From Rhizomonospora bruguierae (GTDB lineage: Bacteria; Actinomycetota; Actinomycetes; Mycobacteriales; Micromonosporaceae), in contig NZ_BBQH01000027.1 in assembly GCF_018397995.1 (NCBI RefSeq), positions 1 to 64,000 on the forward strand: 64,000 nt of DNA. Direction: 5' to 3'. Under the pieces are notes generated by a model. That model searched no databases. It saw nothing but the letters and a program-made list of their open reading frames with translations, and was not told the DNA's origin. This document shows positions 36,889 through 45,604 of the stretch, piece after piece (position 1 is the stretch's first letter; the number at the start of each line of letters is the position of its first letter). The translations under genes were made by a program, and so were the position numbers.

Positions 36889-37521
36889 TCAGAACCGGCG
36901 GGTGTCGTCCGGATCCATCGGCGCCGGTGTGGCCCCGGCGTGGCCGGGCGGGGGGTACGCGCGCGGCGCACCGCCGTAGAGGGGCGTGGTGGTCTCGTCC
37001 AGCGTGGGGTCGGGGAGCGGCTGGGGCGCCGGAACGTACCCCGGTTGCTGGTACGGGTAGGCGGCCGGGCCGGAGTACGCGGGCGTGACGGGCTGGGCCG
37101 CGGTGGTTTCGTGGCGACGCCAGCGGCGCGGGCTGAACAGGGTGAGCAGGAGCGGGACCGCCAGCAGCGCGGCGACGCCGCCGGCCGGGACCTCGCCGAC
37201 GCCCGTCAGGCTGCCCAGGTCGGTGGGGACGAGGTCGCGGAACGAGTCGTAGGCGAACATGGCCCAGCCGGTGGCGCCCAGGTAGGCCAGGCCGGCCAGC
37301 ACCGGGCCGACCGGCGAGAGCCGGGCCAGGACCAGCAGGGCGTACAGCAGGCCGGCGGCCAGCAGGACGGCGAGGCCGAACAGGAGCAGCAGCGCGTCCG
37401 GGTGCTGGGGGGTGGCGTTGCCGGTGCGGGCGGCCAGGACGCGGTTGCCGCCGACGCCGACGCCGAGCCAGATGGCCGGCGCCAGGATCAGCGAGACCAG
37501 GAGCGAGAAGAGGTGGCGCAT
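36889..37521 (-). CDS. Four-helix membrane protein with Pro/Tyr-rich tail (210 aa)
   Basis: It begins MRHLFSLLVSLILAP and has about four transmembrane helices up to residue 118, then a cytoplasmic-looking Pro/Tyr/Gly-rich tail. It is a paralogue of the next gene upstream (37624-38511), which starts MRHLWSLLAGVVVAP and shares the LSPVGP/FSPLGP and RRWRR landmarks. The function is unknown. The ATG at 37521 has GGGAGGG. The two genes form a tandem pair 102 bp apart. Confidence 0.75.
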   Translation of the reverse strand: MRHLFSLLVSLILAPAIWLGVGVGGNRVLAARTGNATPQHPDALLLLFGLAVLLAAGLLYALLVLARLSPVGPVLAGLAYLGATGWAMFAYDSFRDLVPTDLGSLTGVGEVPAGGVAALLAVPLLLTLFSPRRWRRHETTAAQPVTPAYSGPAAYPYQQPGYVPAPQPLPDPTLDETTTPLYGGAPRAYPPPGHAGATPAPMDPDDTRRF

Positions 37522-37623
37522 CTGCCCTCCCAGGGTTGCGTGGGCGCACGGTACCCCGCCCACGCAACCCGGGTCAGCGTCTGATCATCCGTCCCCGCGC
37601 GGCCGCGCGGGCGGCCCGCCGGG

Positions 37624-38511
37624 TCAGGCGGGCGACGGGGCGTCCCCGCGGCCGGCGGCGCGGGGCGGGGCGGACCAGGGGGAGCCGCCCGGCGCCGCCT
37701 GGGCGGCGGTGGACGTTTCGCCGGTGGCCGGGGACTGGTCGGATGGCCGGCCCGTCGCGGCCTCGGGCACCACATCGCTGAGCGGCCCGTCGGCCTGGGA
37801 GCGCGGTGCGGGTACCGGCGATGCCGGGGCGGTCGGACCCGGGGCGGGGCGCCGGCGGAACGAGGTGCCCAACCGGCTCACGTCGGCGAGGCGCTCGGTC
37901 GGAGGGGCCTGCTCCCGCGACGTGGTCCCGGGACCGGGTTGCACCGCGTCGCCGGTGGCGGCGGCGCCGACGCCGGCCAGCGCCGGGACGGGCTCCGGCT
38001 CCGCGGCCGGCCGGGGGCCGATGACGTCGGGCTCCGGTTCGGGAACGGGCGCCAGCGGCGTGTCGGTGCTGTCCACCAGGGCGGGGCTCGGCCAGCGGCG
38101 CCAGCGGTGGCGGCTGAACACGGCCATCAGCAGCAGCACGCCGATCACGCCGAGGGTGCCGTTGCGGACCGGCAGCAGCAGCGGCAGATCCTGATTCAGC
38201 ACGGACCAGTTCGCCGGCACCGCGTCGCGCACGGCGAGCGGGTCCACGAACAGGGCGGCGTAGGGCGCGGCGAGCGCGAGGCCGGCGACGGCCGGGCCGA
38301 GGGGGGAGAAGCGCAGCGTGGCCAGTAGGCCCAGGAGGATCGCGGTGGCGCCGAGGTAGCAGGCGGGCCGGATCAGGTCGGCCGTGTCGAAGCGGCCCGT
38401 GTCCAGCCAGCCGTCGACCGTCCGGGTGGACCCGTCCTGGCCCAGGGCCACCAGGGCCCAGGTGAGCGGCGCGACAACGACTCCGGCGAGCAGGCTCCAT
38501 AGATGTCGCAT
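37624..38511 (-). CDS. Membrane protein paralogue with long disordered tail (295 aa)
   Basis: About four N-terminal helices (to residue 130) are followed by 160 residues rich in Pro, Ala, Glu and Thr with no visible fold. The N-terminal part matches the downstream gene helix for helix, so the pair arose by tandem duplication with diverged tails. Not a recognised family beyond actinobacterial hypothetical membrane proteins. It is divergent from the thioesterase gene with 23 bp between starts. Confidence 0.75.
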   Translation of the reverse strand: MRHLWSLLAGVVVAPLTWALVALGQDGSTRTVDGWLDTGRFDTADLIRPACYLGATAILLGLLATLRFSPLGPAVAGLALAAPYAALFVDPLAVRDAVPANWSVLNQDLPLLLPVRNGTLGVIGVLLLMAVFSRHRWRRWPSPALVDSTDTPLAPVPEPEPDVIGPRPAAEPEPVPALAGVGAAATGDAVQPGPGTTSREQAPPTERLADVSRLGTSFRRRPAPGPTAPASPVPAPRSQADGPLSDVVPEAATGRPSDQSPATGETSTAAQAAPGGSPWSAPPRAAGRGDAPSPA

Positions 38512-38534
38512 GCGCGCACCGTACCGTTTCCGGC

Positions 38535-39074
38535 ATGACGGAGCACAGCGCTGATCTCGGACCGCAGGTCACGGCGCCGGCGGGCCGGCCGACCTCCTAT
38601 TCGAGGGTCACGCTGAGTCGCATCATGACTGCGGTCGATGTCAATCTGTACGGGACCGTGCACGGCGGCGTCCTGATGAAGTTCGTGGACGACGTGGCCG
38701 GTGCGGCGGCGGCGCGGCACAGCGGCGGCACGGCGGTGACCGCCGCGATCGACGAGATCGTGTTCATCGAGCCGGTGCGGGTGGGCGACCTGGTGCACTC
38801 GCACGCCCAGGTGAACTGGACCGGCACCACCTCCATGGAGGTGGGCGTGAAGGTCGTCGCGGAGCGCTGGGACACGGTGGACGAGCGGCCCGTGGCGGTG
38901 GTCACGGCGTACCTGGTGTTCGTGGCGGTGGACGCGGCGGGCAACCCCCGGCAGGCGCGCCCGGTGCTGCCGGAGAGCCCGGACGACGCGCGCCGGTTCC
39001 GGGAGGCGGAGATCCGGCGGGCGCACCGGCTGGCCCGGCGGCGGGCGATCCAGGACCACCGCACCCGTGGGTAG
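38535..39074 (+). CDS. Hotdog-fold acyl-CoA thioesterase (179 aa)
   Basis: Hydrolyses acyl-CoA to free acid and CoA. The motif NLYGTVHGGVLMKFVDDVA (about residues 37-55) is the BFIT/BACH/YciA-type core with the catalytic Asp. DEIVFIEPVRVGDLV follows. A basic tail of 30 residues is extra. The narrow gap to the divergent membrane gene means the promoters overlap. Next downstream (50 bp) is acetoacetyl-CoA synthetase, perhaps the same transcript. Confidence 0.85.
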   Translation: MTEHSADLGPQVTAPAGRPTSYSRVTLSRIMTAVDVNLYGTVHGGVLMKFVDDVAGAAAARHSGGTAVTAAIDEIVFIEPVRVGDLVHSHAQVNWTGTTSMEVGVKVVAERWDTVDERPVAVVTAYLVFVAVDAAGNPRQARPVLPESPDDARRFREAEIRRAHRLARRRAIQDHRTRG

Positions 39075-39124
39075 CCGATGTGACCGCAGCAGCCCATGTG
39101 AACGGTCGGTAAGAGTGAGGCAGG

Positions 39125-41107
39125 ATGGCCGGCGTGGATGACGTGCTCTGGACCCCGCCCGCCGACGTGCGCACCCGGTCCCGGATCGGCCGCTACCTGA
39201 CCGACCTGGGCCGCCCCGGAGAGGACTACGCCGCCCTCTGGGAGTGGTCGGTCACCGACCTGCCCGGGTTCTGGCGCTCGGTCTGGAACCACTTCGGGGT
39301 CATCGCGCACGACCAGCCGACCGCCGTGCTCAGCGGCGCGGCGATGCCGGGCGTGCGGTGGTTCCCCGGCGCCACGCTGAACTACGCCGAGAACGTCCTG
39401 CGGGTGCCCGGGGTGGCCGACGACGAGCCGGTGGTGCTCGCGTACGGCCAGACCCGGGCGGCGAGCCGCCTGACCAAGGCGGAGCTGCGCGAGCAGGTGC
39501 GCCGGGTGCGGGCCGGGCTGCGGCGGCTGGGCGTCGGGCGGGGCGACCGGGTCGCCGCCTACGCGCCCAACATCCCCGAGACGTACGTGCTCATGCTCGC
39601 CACGGCCAGCCTGGGTGCGGTGTTCTCGTCCTGCGCGCCCGAGTTCGGCACCCGGAGCGTGACCGACCGCTGGCGGCAGATCGAGCCGGTGGTGCTGGTG
39701 GCGGTGGACGGGTACCGGTACGGCACCCGGTCGGTGGACCGGCGCGAGGAGGTCGCCGCGATCACCGCCGCGCTGCCGTCCCTGCGCCACGTGGTGCGCA
39801 TCCCCTACCTGAACGCCGAGGTGGAGGGCGCACAGAGCGCCGGGGTGGAGGCCACGACCTGGGCCGGGTTGGCGGGGAACACCGACGAGCCGCTGGCGTT
39901 CGACCCGGTCCCGTTCGACCACCCGCTGTACGTGCTGTACTCCTCCGGCACCACCGGGCTGCCGAAGCCGATCGTCCACGGGCACGGCGGCATCCTGCTG
40001 GAGCACCTGAAGATGCTGGCCCTGCACCACGACCTGGGCCCCGGGGACCGCTTCTTCTGGTACAGCACCACCGGCTGGATGATGTGGAACTTCCTGGCCT
40101 CCGCGCCGGCCGTGGGCGCGGCGATCGTCCTGTACGACGGCGCACCCGACCTGGAGGGGACGTGGCGGCTGGCGCAGGAGTCCGGCATGACGTACCTCGG
40201 CACGTCGGCGCCGTTCCTGCTCGCCTGCCGCAAGGCGGGCGTCGTGCCGCGGGAGCTGGCGGACCTGTCCCGGCTGCGGGGCGTCGGCTCGACCGGTGCG
40301 CCGCTGCCCGACGAGGGCTTCGACTGGGTGTACCGGGCGGTCAGCGACACGGCGCAGTTGCAGTCCCTGTCCGGCGGTACGGACGTGTGCACCGGCTTCG
40401 TCGGCGGCTCCCCGCTGGTCCCGGTGTACCGGGGGCAGATCTCGTGCCGGGCGCTGGGCGCCAGGGTGGCGGCGTACGACCCGTCGGGCAGCCCGGTCGT
40501 GGGCCGGTTGGGCGAGTTGGTGATCACCGCGCCGATGCCCTCGATGCCGGTCGGCTTCTGGAACGACCCGGACGGGTCCCGGTACCGGGAGGCGTACTTC
40601 GACGTCTATCCGGGCGTGTGGCGGCACGGCGACTGGATCACCATCAGCGAGCGCGGCACCTGCGTGATTACCGGGCGCTCGGACGCCACGCTGAACCGGG
40701 GCGGCGTGCGCCTGGGCACCGCCGAGTTCTACTCGGTGGTCGAGGGCCTGCCCGAGGTGGTCGAGTCGGTGGTGATCCACCTGGAGGACCCGGCCGGCGG
40801 CCCGGGCGAGCTGCTGCTGTTCGTGGCGCTCGGCGAGGGCCTGGAGCTGGACGACGCGCTGCGCGCGAAGATCGTGGCCGAGTTGCGCACCGGCCTGTCC
40901 CCGCGGCACGTGCCCGACGAGATCTACCAGGTCCGCGCGGTGCCGCGCACGCTGTCGGCGAAGAAGCTCGAGGTCCCGGTGAAGAAGATCCTTACCGGGA
41001 CGCCGGTCGCCGCGGCGGCCTCGGCCGGCGCGCTGGCGAACCCGGAGTCGCTGGTGGCCTTCGCGGAACTGGCGAAGAAGCGGGCCGCGAACACCGGGCC
41101 CGACTGA
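39125..41107 (+). CDS. Acetoacetyl-CoA synthetase
   Basis: An AMP-forming ligase activating acetoacetate to acetoacetyl-CoA. The P-loop-like motif YSSGTTGLPKPIVHGHGG (about residue 275) and the later RSDATLNRGGVRLGTAE are typical. The N-terminal LWTPPADV...YAALWEWSV and the length of 660 aa fit this subfamily rather than acetyl-CoA synthetase. The catalytic Lys is in TLSAKKLEVPVKK near the end. The ATG at 39125 is used; in-frame GTG at 39134 and ATG at 39137 are alternatives. Confidence 0.88.
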   Translation: MAGVDDVLWTPPADVRTRSRIGRYLTDLGRPGEDYAALWEWSVTDLPGFWRSVWNHFGVIAHDQPTAVLSGAAMPGVRWFPGATLNYAENVLRVPGVADDEPVVLAYGQTRAASRLTKAELREQVRRVRAGLRRLGVGRGDRVAAYAPNIPETYVLMLATASLGAVFSSCAPEFGTRSVTDRWRQIEPVVLVAVDGYRYGTRSVDRREEVAAITAALPSLRHVVRIPYLNAEVEGAQSAGVEATTWAGLAGNTDEPLAFDPVPFDHPLYVLYSSGTTGLPKPIVHGHGGILLEHLKMLALHHDLGPGDRFFWYSTTGWMMWNFLASAPAVGAAIVLYDGAPDLEGTWRLAQESGMTYLGTSAPFLLACRKAGVVPRELADLSRLRGVGSTGAPLPDEGFDWVYRAVSDTAQLQSLSGGTDVCTGFVGGSPLVPVYRGQISCRALGARVAAYDPSGSPVVGRLGELVITAPMPSMPVGFWNDPDGSRYREAYFDVYPGVWRHGDWITISERGTCVITGRSDATLNRGGVRLGTAEFYSVVEGLPEVVESVVIHLEDPAGGPGELLLFVALGEGLELDDALRAKIVAELRTGLSPRHVPDEIYQVRAVPRTLSAKKLEVPVKKILTGTPVAAAASAGALANPESLVAFAELAKKRAANTGPD

Positions 41108-41142
41108 CCGGGCCGTGTCCGGCCCGGTGACCGACCGGGCCG

Positions 41143-41826
41143 CTAACTGACCACCGTGGCCCGCTCGACCTCCGCCAGCTTCGCGAGCCGGGCGGGGTCG
41201 GCGTGCGCGCACAGCACGATCGAGGCGCGGGCGGCCAGCGGGGCGAGCAGCCAGTCCAGCGGGTCGGGGTGGGCGGCGGCGTCGAACAGCAGGCGCGTAC
41301 CGGGTGCGTGCCCGGCCGCCGCCGCCCGGGCCAGCAGCTCCGCCTGGGAGACGTCCGGCAGCGCCGGCCCCACCGTCCCCATCGGCGTGAAGTGGTCGCC
41401 GAAGGCGCGCACCTCCAGCACGTAGTCGAGGACCCCGGGGGGTGCGTCCCGCATCGGGAGCGCCATCGGCGCGAGGGCCAACCCGTAGATGTCACCCGCC
41501 CCGCCCGCGTGGCCGGCGGCGCGATCCTGGGTGGCGAACGCCACCTCCGCGGGGGGTTCGCCGGCCACCGTCAGGCCCGCGGACCAGCAGCCGAGCAGCA
41601 CGGCGGCGGTCTGCCAGTGCGGCGGGAGGTCCACCAGGGCGGCGTCGCCCTCGCCCAGGCCCAGCCCGTCCACGAGCAGGTTGGCCGTCTTGGCGACCCA
41701 GTTGGCGAGCGTGGCGCCGGACAGTTCGGTGCGCTCGCCGGTGCCGTCGTCGTAGAACGTCAGCAGCGGCCGGGCCGGGTCGGCGGCGACCGCGGCGGCG
41801 AGCGCCGCACCGATCGTGGCAGCCAT
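41143..41826 (-). CDS. TIGR03089-type, AMP-binding-like protein (227 aa)
   Basis: The N-terminal half resembles the start of acyl-CoA synthetases (LLTFYDDGTGERTELSGATLANWVAKTANLL), but it stops before the ATP-binding signature, so it is not a full enzyme. Proteins of this length form the actinobacterial family TIGR03089, whose role is unknown. The ATG at 41826 has GAGGTGAA. It is convergent with acetoacetyl-CoA synthetase and divergent from the glycosyltransferase. Confidence 0.75.
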   Translation of the reverse strand: MAATIGAALAAAVAADPARPLLTFYDDGTGERTELSGATLANWVAKTANLLVDGLGLGEGDAALVDLPPHWQTAAVLLGCWSAGLTVAGEPPAEVAFATQDRAAGHAGGAGDIYGLALAPMALPMRDAPPGVLDYVLEVRAFGDHFTPMGTVGPALPDVSQAELLARAAAAGHAPGTRLLFDAAAHPDPLDWLLAPLAARASIVLCAHADPARLAKLAEVERATVVS

Positions 41827-41973
41827 TTCACCTCGCGTGACGTCGGGCGACTGTCGTAGATCTTCGCACGTGCGGCGCCGCGTCGCGGACATCGGGCGGC
41901 CGGCCGCTGGGCGTAGTCTTGCGCTCAGTGGTGCACGCCACAGTTACGCCCCAACAGACCGAGGAGCCGCCCC

Positions 41974-43119
41974 GTGACCGCCGGTAGTCCGCCTCGCATA
42001 CTCGTCGATGCCACGAGTGTCCCCGCCGACCGGGGAGGCGTGGGAAGGTACGTCGACGGCCTGTTGGGCGCGCTGGGCCGGCACACCGGCACCACGGTGG
42101 ATCTCTCCGTGGTCGCGCAGCGCACGGACCTGGAGCGGTACTCCCGGATGCTGCCCGGCGCGGACGTGATCGCGGCGCCCGCCGCGGTGGCGCACCGCCC
42201 CGCCCGGCTGGCCTGGGAGCAGACCGGCCTGCCGCTGCTGGCCCAGCAGGTCGGCGCGCGGGTGTTGCACTCGCCGTTCTACACCTGTCCGCTTCGGGTG
42301 GGATGCCCGGTCACCGTCACCGTGCACGACGCGACCTTCTTCACCGAGCCGGAGCACTACGACAAGTCCCGCCGGACCTTCTTCCGCAGCGCGATCAAGA
42401 CCTCGCTGCGCCGGGCCGCCCGGGTGATCGTGCCGAGCAAGGCCACCCGGGACGAGTTGATCCGGCTGCTGGACGCCGACCCGACCACGATCGACGTGGC
42501 GTACCACGGGGTGGACCACGCGGCGTTCCACGCCCCGTCGGACGACGAGAAGGCGCGGGTGCGGGCCCGGCTGGGCCTCGGCGACACGCCGTACGTGGCG
42601 TTTCTGGGCGCCAAGGAGCCCCGCAAGAACGTGCCGAACCTGATCCGCGGCTGGGTCCGGGCGGTCCGGGAACGCCAGCAGCCGCCGGCCCTGGTGATCG
42701 CCGGCGGGCAGAGCCACGACGACGAGATCGACCGCGCCGCCGCCGAGGTACCGCAGCACCTGCGCCTGCTGCGCCCGGGATACCTGCGGTACGCGGACCT
42801 GCCCGGCTTCCTCGGCGGCGCGCTGGTCTCGGCGTACCCGTCCTACGGGGAGGGCTTTGGCCTGCCGATCCTGGAGGCGATGGCGTGCGCCGCGCCGGTG
42901 CTGACCACGCCCCGGCTGTCCCTGCCCGAGGTGGGCGGCGACGCGGTCGCGTACACCAGCGAGGCGCCGGAGCAGATCGCCGCGGACCTGGCCGCGCTGC
43001 TGGACGACGAGCCGCGCCGGCTGGCCCTGGCCAAGGCGGGCTTCGACCGGGCCAAGGAGTTCACCTGGGATTCCAGCGCCGAGGTGCACATCTCGGCCTG
43101 GAACCGCGCTACGGCGTGA
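41974..43119 (+). CDS. Glycosyltransferase family 1-type (GT-B), 381 aa
   Basis: A retaining GT-B glycosyltransferase. The N-terminal RGGVGRYVDGLL binds the acceptor side. The C-terminal FLGAKEPRKNVPNLI and EGFGLPILEAMACAAPV with the EX7E glutamates are classic. The likely donor is GDP-mannose because the next gene makes it (54 bp downstream). Comparable genes near manC in mycobacteria act in cell-wall glycan synthesis; that link is inference. The GTG at 41974 follows GAGGAG. Confidence 0.85.
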   Translation: MTAGSPPRILVDATSVPADRGGVGRYVDGLLGALGRHTGTTVDLSVVAQRTDLERYSRMLPGADVIAAPAAVAHRPARLAWEQTGLPLLAQQVGARVLHSPFYTCPLRVGCPVTVTVHDATFFTEPEHYDKSRRTFFRSAIKTSLRRAARVIVPSKATRDELIRLLDADPTTIDVAYHGVDHAAFHAPSDDEKARVRARLGLGDTPYVAFLGAKEPRKNVPNLIRGWVRAVRERQQPPALVIAGGQSHDDEIDRAAAEVPQHLRLLRPGYLRYADLPGFLGGALVSAYPSYGEGFGLPILEAMACAAPVLTTPRLSLPEVGGDAVAYTSEAPEQIAADLAALLDDEPRRLALAKAGFDRAKEFTWDSSAEVHISAWNRATA

Positions 43120-43172
43120 CGGTTCCCGGCGGTCCGCCACGGCCGGGTGGGGCGCTCGGGCAGAATGGTCCG

Positions 43173-44309
43173 ATGCTCTACGCCGTGATCCCCGCCGGCG
43201 GCAGCGGTACCCGCCTGTGGCCGCTGTCCCGGGCGACCAACCCGAAGTTCCTGCACCCGCTGACGGGTACGGCGTCCTCGCTGCTCCAGGCCACCGTGCG
43301 CCGGCTGGAGCCGCTGGTCGTGCCGGCTCGCACGTTCGTGGTGACCGGCGTGGCGCACGCCGCCGCCGTGGCCCGCCAGCTACCCGCCCTGCCCGAGCCG
43401 AACATCCTGGTCGAGCCGTCCCCCCGGGATTCGTGCGCGGCGATCGGGCTGGCCGCGGCGGTGATTGCCCGGCGGGATCCGGACGCGATCATGGGGTCGT
43501 TCGCCGCCGACCACCTGATCGGCGACGGCGAGCGGTACGTGGAGACGATCCGGCGCGCGGTGGCCGGTGCCGAGCGTGGCCTGCTCATGACCGTCGGGAT
43601 CAAGCCGACCGTGCCGGAGACCGGCTACGGGTACCTGGAGTGCGGCGAGTCGATCGACGGCGGGCCGGTGCGCCGGGTGGCCCAGTTCCGGGAGAAGCCG
43701 TCCCGGGACGTGGCGGTGGAGTACGTCCGCGACGGCCTGCACCTGTGGAACGCCAGCATGTTCGTGTGGCGGGTGGGGGTGTTCCTGGCCGAGTTGGCCC
43801 GCCAGCAACCGGAGCTGCACGCCGGGCTGGTCGAGATCGCCGCCGCCTGGCAGACGCCGGCGCAGGAGGCGGTGCTCGGCGAGGTCTGGCCGAAGCTGCC
43901 GAAGATCTCGGTGGACTACGCGGTGATGGAGGGCGCGGCGACGGCCGGCCTGGTCGCCACCGTCCCGGGCGACTTCGGCTGGAACGACGTCGGCGACTTC
44001 CACACGCTCGGCGACGTGCTCCCCCCGGACGAGCGCGGCAATGTCGTGCTCGGCGCGAGCCCGGTCGCCGAGGCGGCGGTGGTCGCGACGGAGGAGCCCG
44101 GCGAGCCGAAGCCGGGCGTCCTGCTGTACGACTCGACCGGCCTGGTCGTGGTCCCCTACTCGGGGCGGCTGGTCGCCGCGCTCGGGGTCAAGGATCTGAT
44201 CGTCGTGGACACGCCGGACGCGGTGCTGGTCTGCCCGCGCGAGCGGGCCCAGGACGTCAAGAAGCTGGTCGATGAGCTGAAGGCGCGCGGGGACCTCAGC
44301 CTGGTCTGA
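43173..44309 (+). CDS. manC: Mannose-1-phosphate guanylyltransferase
   Basis: Makes GDP-mannose from mannose-1-phosphate and GTP. The nucleotide-binding start is AVIPAGGSGTRLWPLSR, and the family signature FREKPSRDVAVEY with WNASMFVW follows. The length of 378 aa is the actinobacterial single-domain type, without the isomerase domain of the long form. It is operonic with the glycosyltransferase. manB and a SIS-type isomerase 18 kb away complete the route from fructose-6-phosphate. Confidence 0.9.
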   Translation: MLYAVIPAGGSGTRLWPLSRATNPKFLHPLTGTASSLLQATVRRLEPLVVPARTFVVTGVAHAAAVARQLPALPEPNILVEPSPRDSCAAIGLAAAVIARRDPDAIMGSFAADHLIGDGERYVETIRRAVAGAERGLLMTVGIKPTVPETGYGYLECGESIDGGPVRRVAQFREKPSRDVAVEYVRDGLHLWNASMFVWRVGVFLAELARQQPELHAGLVEIAAAWQTPAQEAVLGEVWPKLPKISVDYAVMEGAATAGLVATVPGDFGWNDVGDFHTLGDVLPPDERGNVVLGASPVAEAAVVATEEPGEPKPGVLLYDSTGLVVVPYSGRLVAALGVKDLIVVDTPDAVLVCPRERAQDVKKLVDELKARGDLSLV

Positions 44310-44341
44310 CCGCCGCCGGCCGGGGAGGGGTCCGGCGGCGG
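44310..44341 (+). terminator. Terminator after manC
   Basis: CCGCCGCCGG directly after the stop pairs with CCGGCGGCGG (44332-44341), leaving a 12-nt loop. GC-rich, with no U-tract. Confidence 0.6.
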
Positions 44342-44578
44342 GCGGCACCTCCACGGCCGTGGCCGTGAACCCTCGTGGCGACCGCCCGGGCGTGGCATTC
44401 CCCGCCGGACCCCGTTCCCGGAACCCTCCCGGGTCCGGCGCGCCCAGCATGCCCAATGCGCCGCCGGCCGTCGAGCAATTTCAGCGAGCGCCGAAAGTGG
44501 CAGGCCGTGCGGGTGCGAGCGGCCGGTACAGTGCGCATGGCGGCGGCTGCCGGTGGTCGTGCGCGTGGGAGAGCGAGG

Positions 44579-45604
44579 ATGCTGAGGATCGTCTTCACGG
44601 GCGACGACCTGGCCCGCACCAGGGTCGCGGCCGCGCCCGACCCGGTCTGGGAGTTGATCCTCAGCCTGCACCAGTTGCAGGGCCGCAGCCGGGACCCGAT
44701 CGCCGCCGGCTGGCGGCGCGAGGTGACCGGCCGGCTGCGCCGGGACCAGCTGCTCGGCCCGTTCCGGCTGCTGTTCGCGCTGAACCCGCCGCGCGGCTAC
44801 TTCCCCGACTTCCTCACCCCCGCGGCGAGCCGGGAGGGGTTCGAGGCGGGCCTGGAGGCGGTGCGCTCGACGCCGACCCGCCTGGTGCGCCGGGACCTGT
44901 CCGTGCTGGTGGCGCAGAACCCGCCGGGCGGGCCGCTGCACGGCACGCTCGCCACCGGCGAGGCCACCGCGCTGGTGCGCGGCGGGGCGCAGGCGCTGCG
45001 CGACCTGACCGATTCGATGACCCGCTACCGCCGGGTCGCCGTCGACCCGTACTGGACCCGCATGCTGGCCGCCGTGGAGGCGGACCGGCGGCGCCGGGCC
45101 CGGGCGGTCCTGGACGGCGGCGTGGAGGGGCTGCTGACCAGCTTCCCCCCGCAGATGCTCTGGGTGCCGGGCGGCGGCGCGGGCGTGCTGGAGGTGCCCG
45201 GCTACCCGTCCAGCCGTGAACTGCACCTGAACGGGCGCGGCCTGCTACTGGTGCCGTCGTTCTTCTGCAACCCGGTACCGGTGGCCCTGCTCGACCCGGA
45301 ACTGCCCCCGGTGCTGGTCTACCCGGTGGACCGGCTCGGCGGCGCGCTGGACCGCCCCGCCACCGACCAGCCCGCGGTCGCCCTGGCGGCGCTGCTCGGC
45401 CGGACCCGGGCGGCGGTGCTGGCGGTCGTCGGCGAGGGCTGCTCCACCGGCGAGTTGGCCCGCCGGCTGCACATCTCGCCCGCCGCCGCCAGCCAGCACG
45501 CCACCGTGCTGCGCAACGCCGGGCTGCTCAGCACCCAGCGGGACCGCAACACCGTGCTGCACACGCTGACCCCGCTGGGCCGGGCGATCCTCGAGGCCAG
45601 CTAG
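44579..45604 (+). CDS. ArsR-like winged-helix regulator with DUF5937-type N-domain (341 aa)
   Basis: The N-terminal 250 residues start MLRIVFTGDDLARTRVA and match the DUF5937-type domain found on actinobacterial ArsR-family regulators. The last 85 residues are a winged helix (STGELARRLHISPAAASQHATVLRNAGLL). No metal-binding Cys motif is seen, so it is probably not a metal sensor. The target is unknown. Its TAG stop shares the palindrome CTAG with the stop of the convergent F420 gene. Confidence 0.8.
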   Translation: MLRIVFTGDDLARTRVAAAPDPVWELILSLHQLQGRSRDPIAAGWRREVTGRLRRDQLLGPFRLLFALNPPRGYFPDFLTPAASREGFEAGLEAVRSTPTRLVRRDLSVLVAQNPPGGPLHGTLATGEATALVRGGAQALRDLTDSMTRYRRVAVDPYWTRMLAAVEADRRRRARAVLDGGVEGLLTSFPPQMLWVPGGGAGVLEVPGYPSSRELHLNGRGLLLVPSFFCNPVPVALLDPELPPVLVYPVDRLGGALDRPATDQPAVALAALLGRTRAAVLAVVGEGCSTGELARRLHISPAAASQHATVLRNAGLLSTQRDRNTVLHTLTPLGRAILEAS

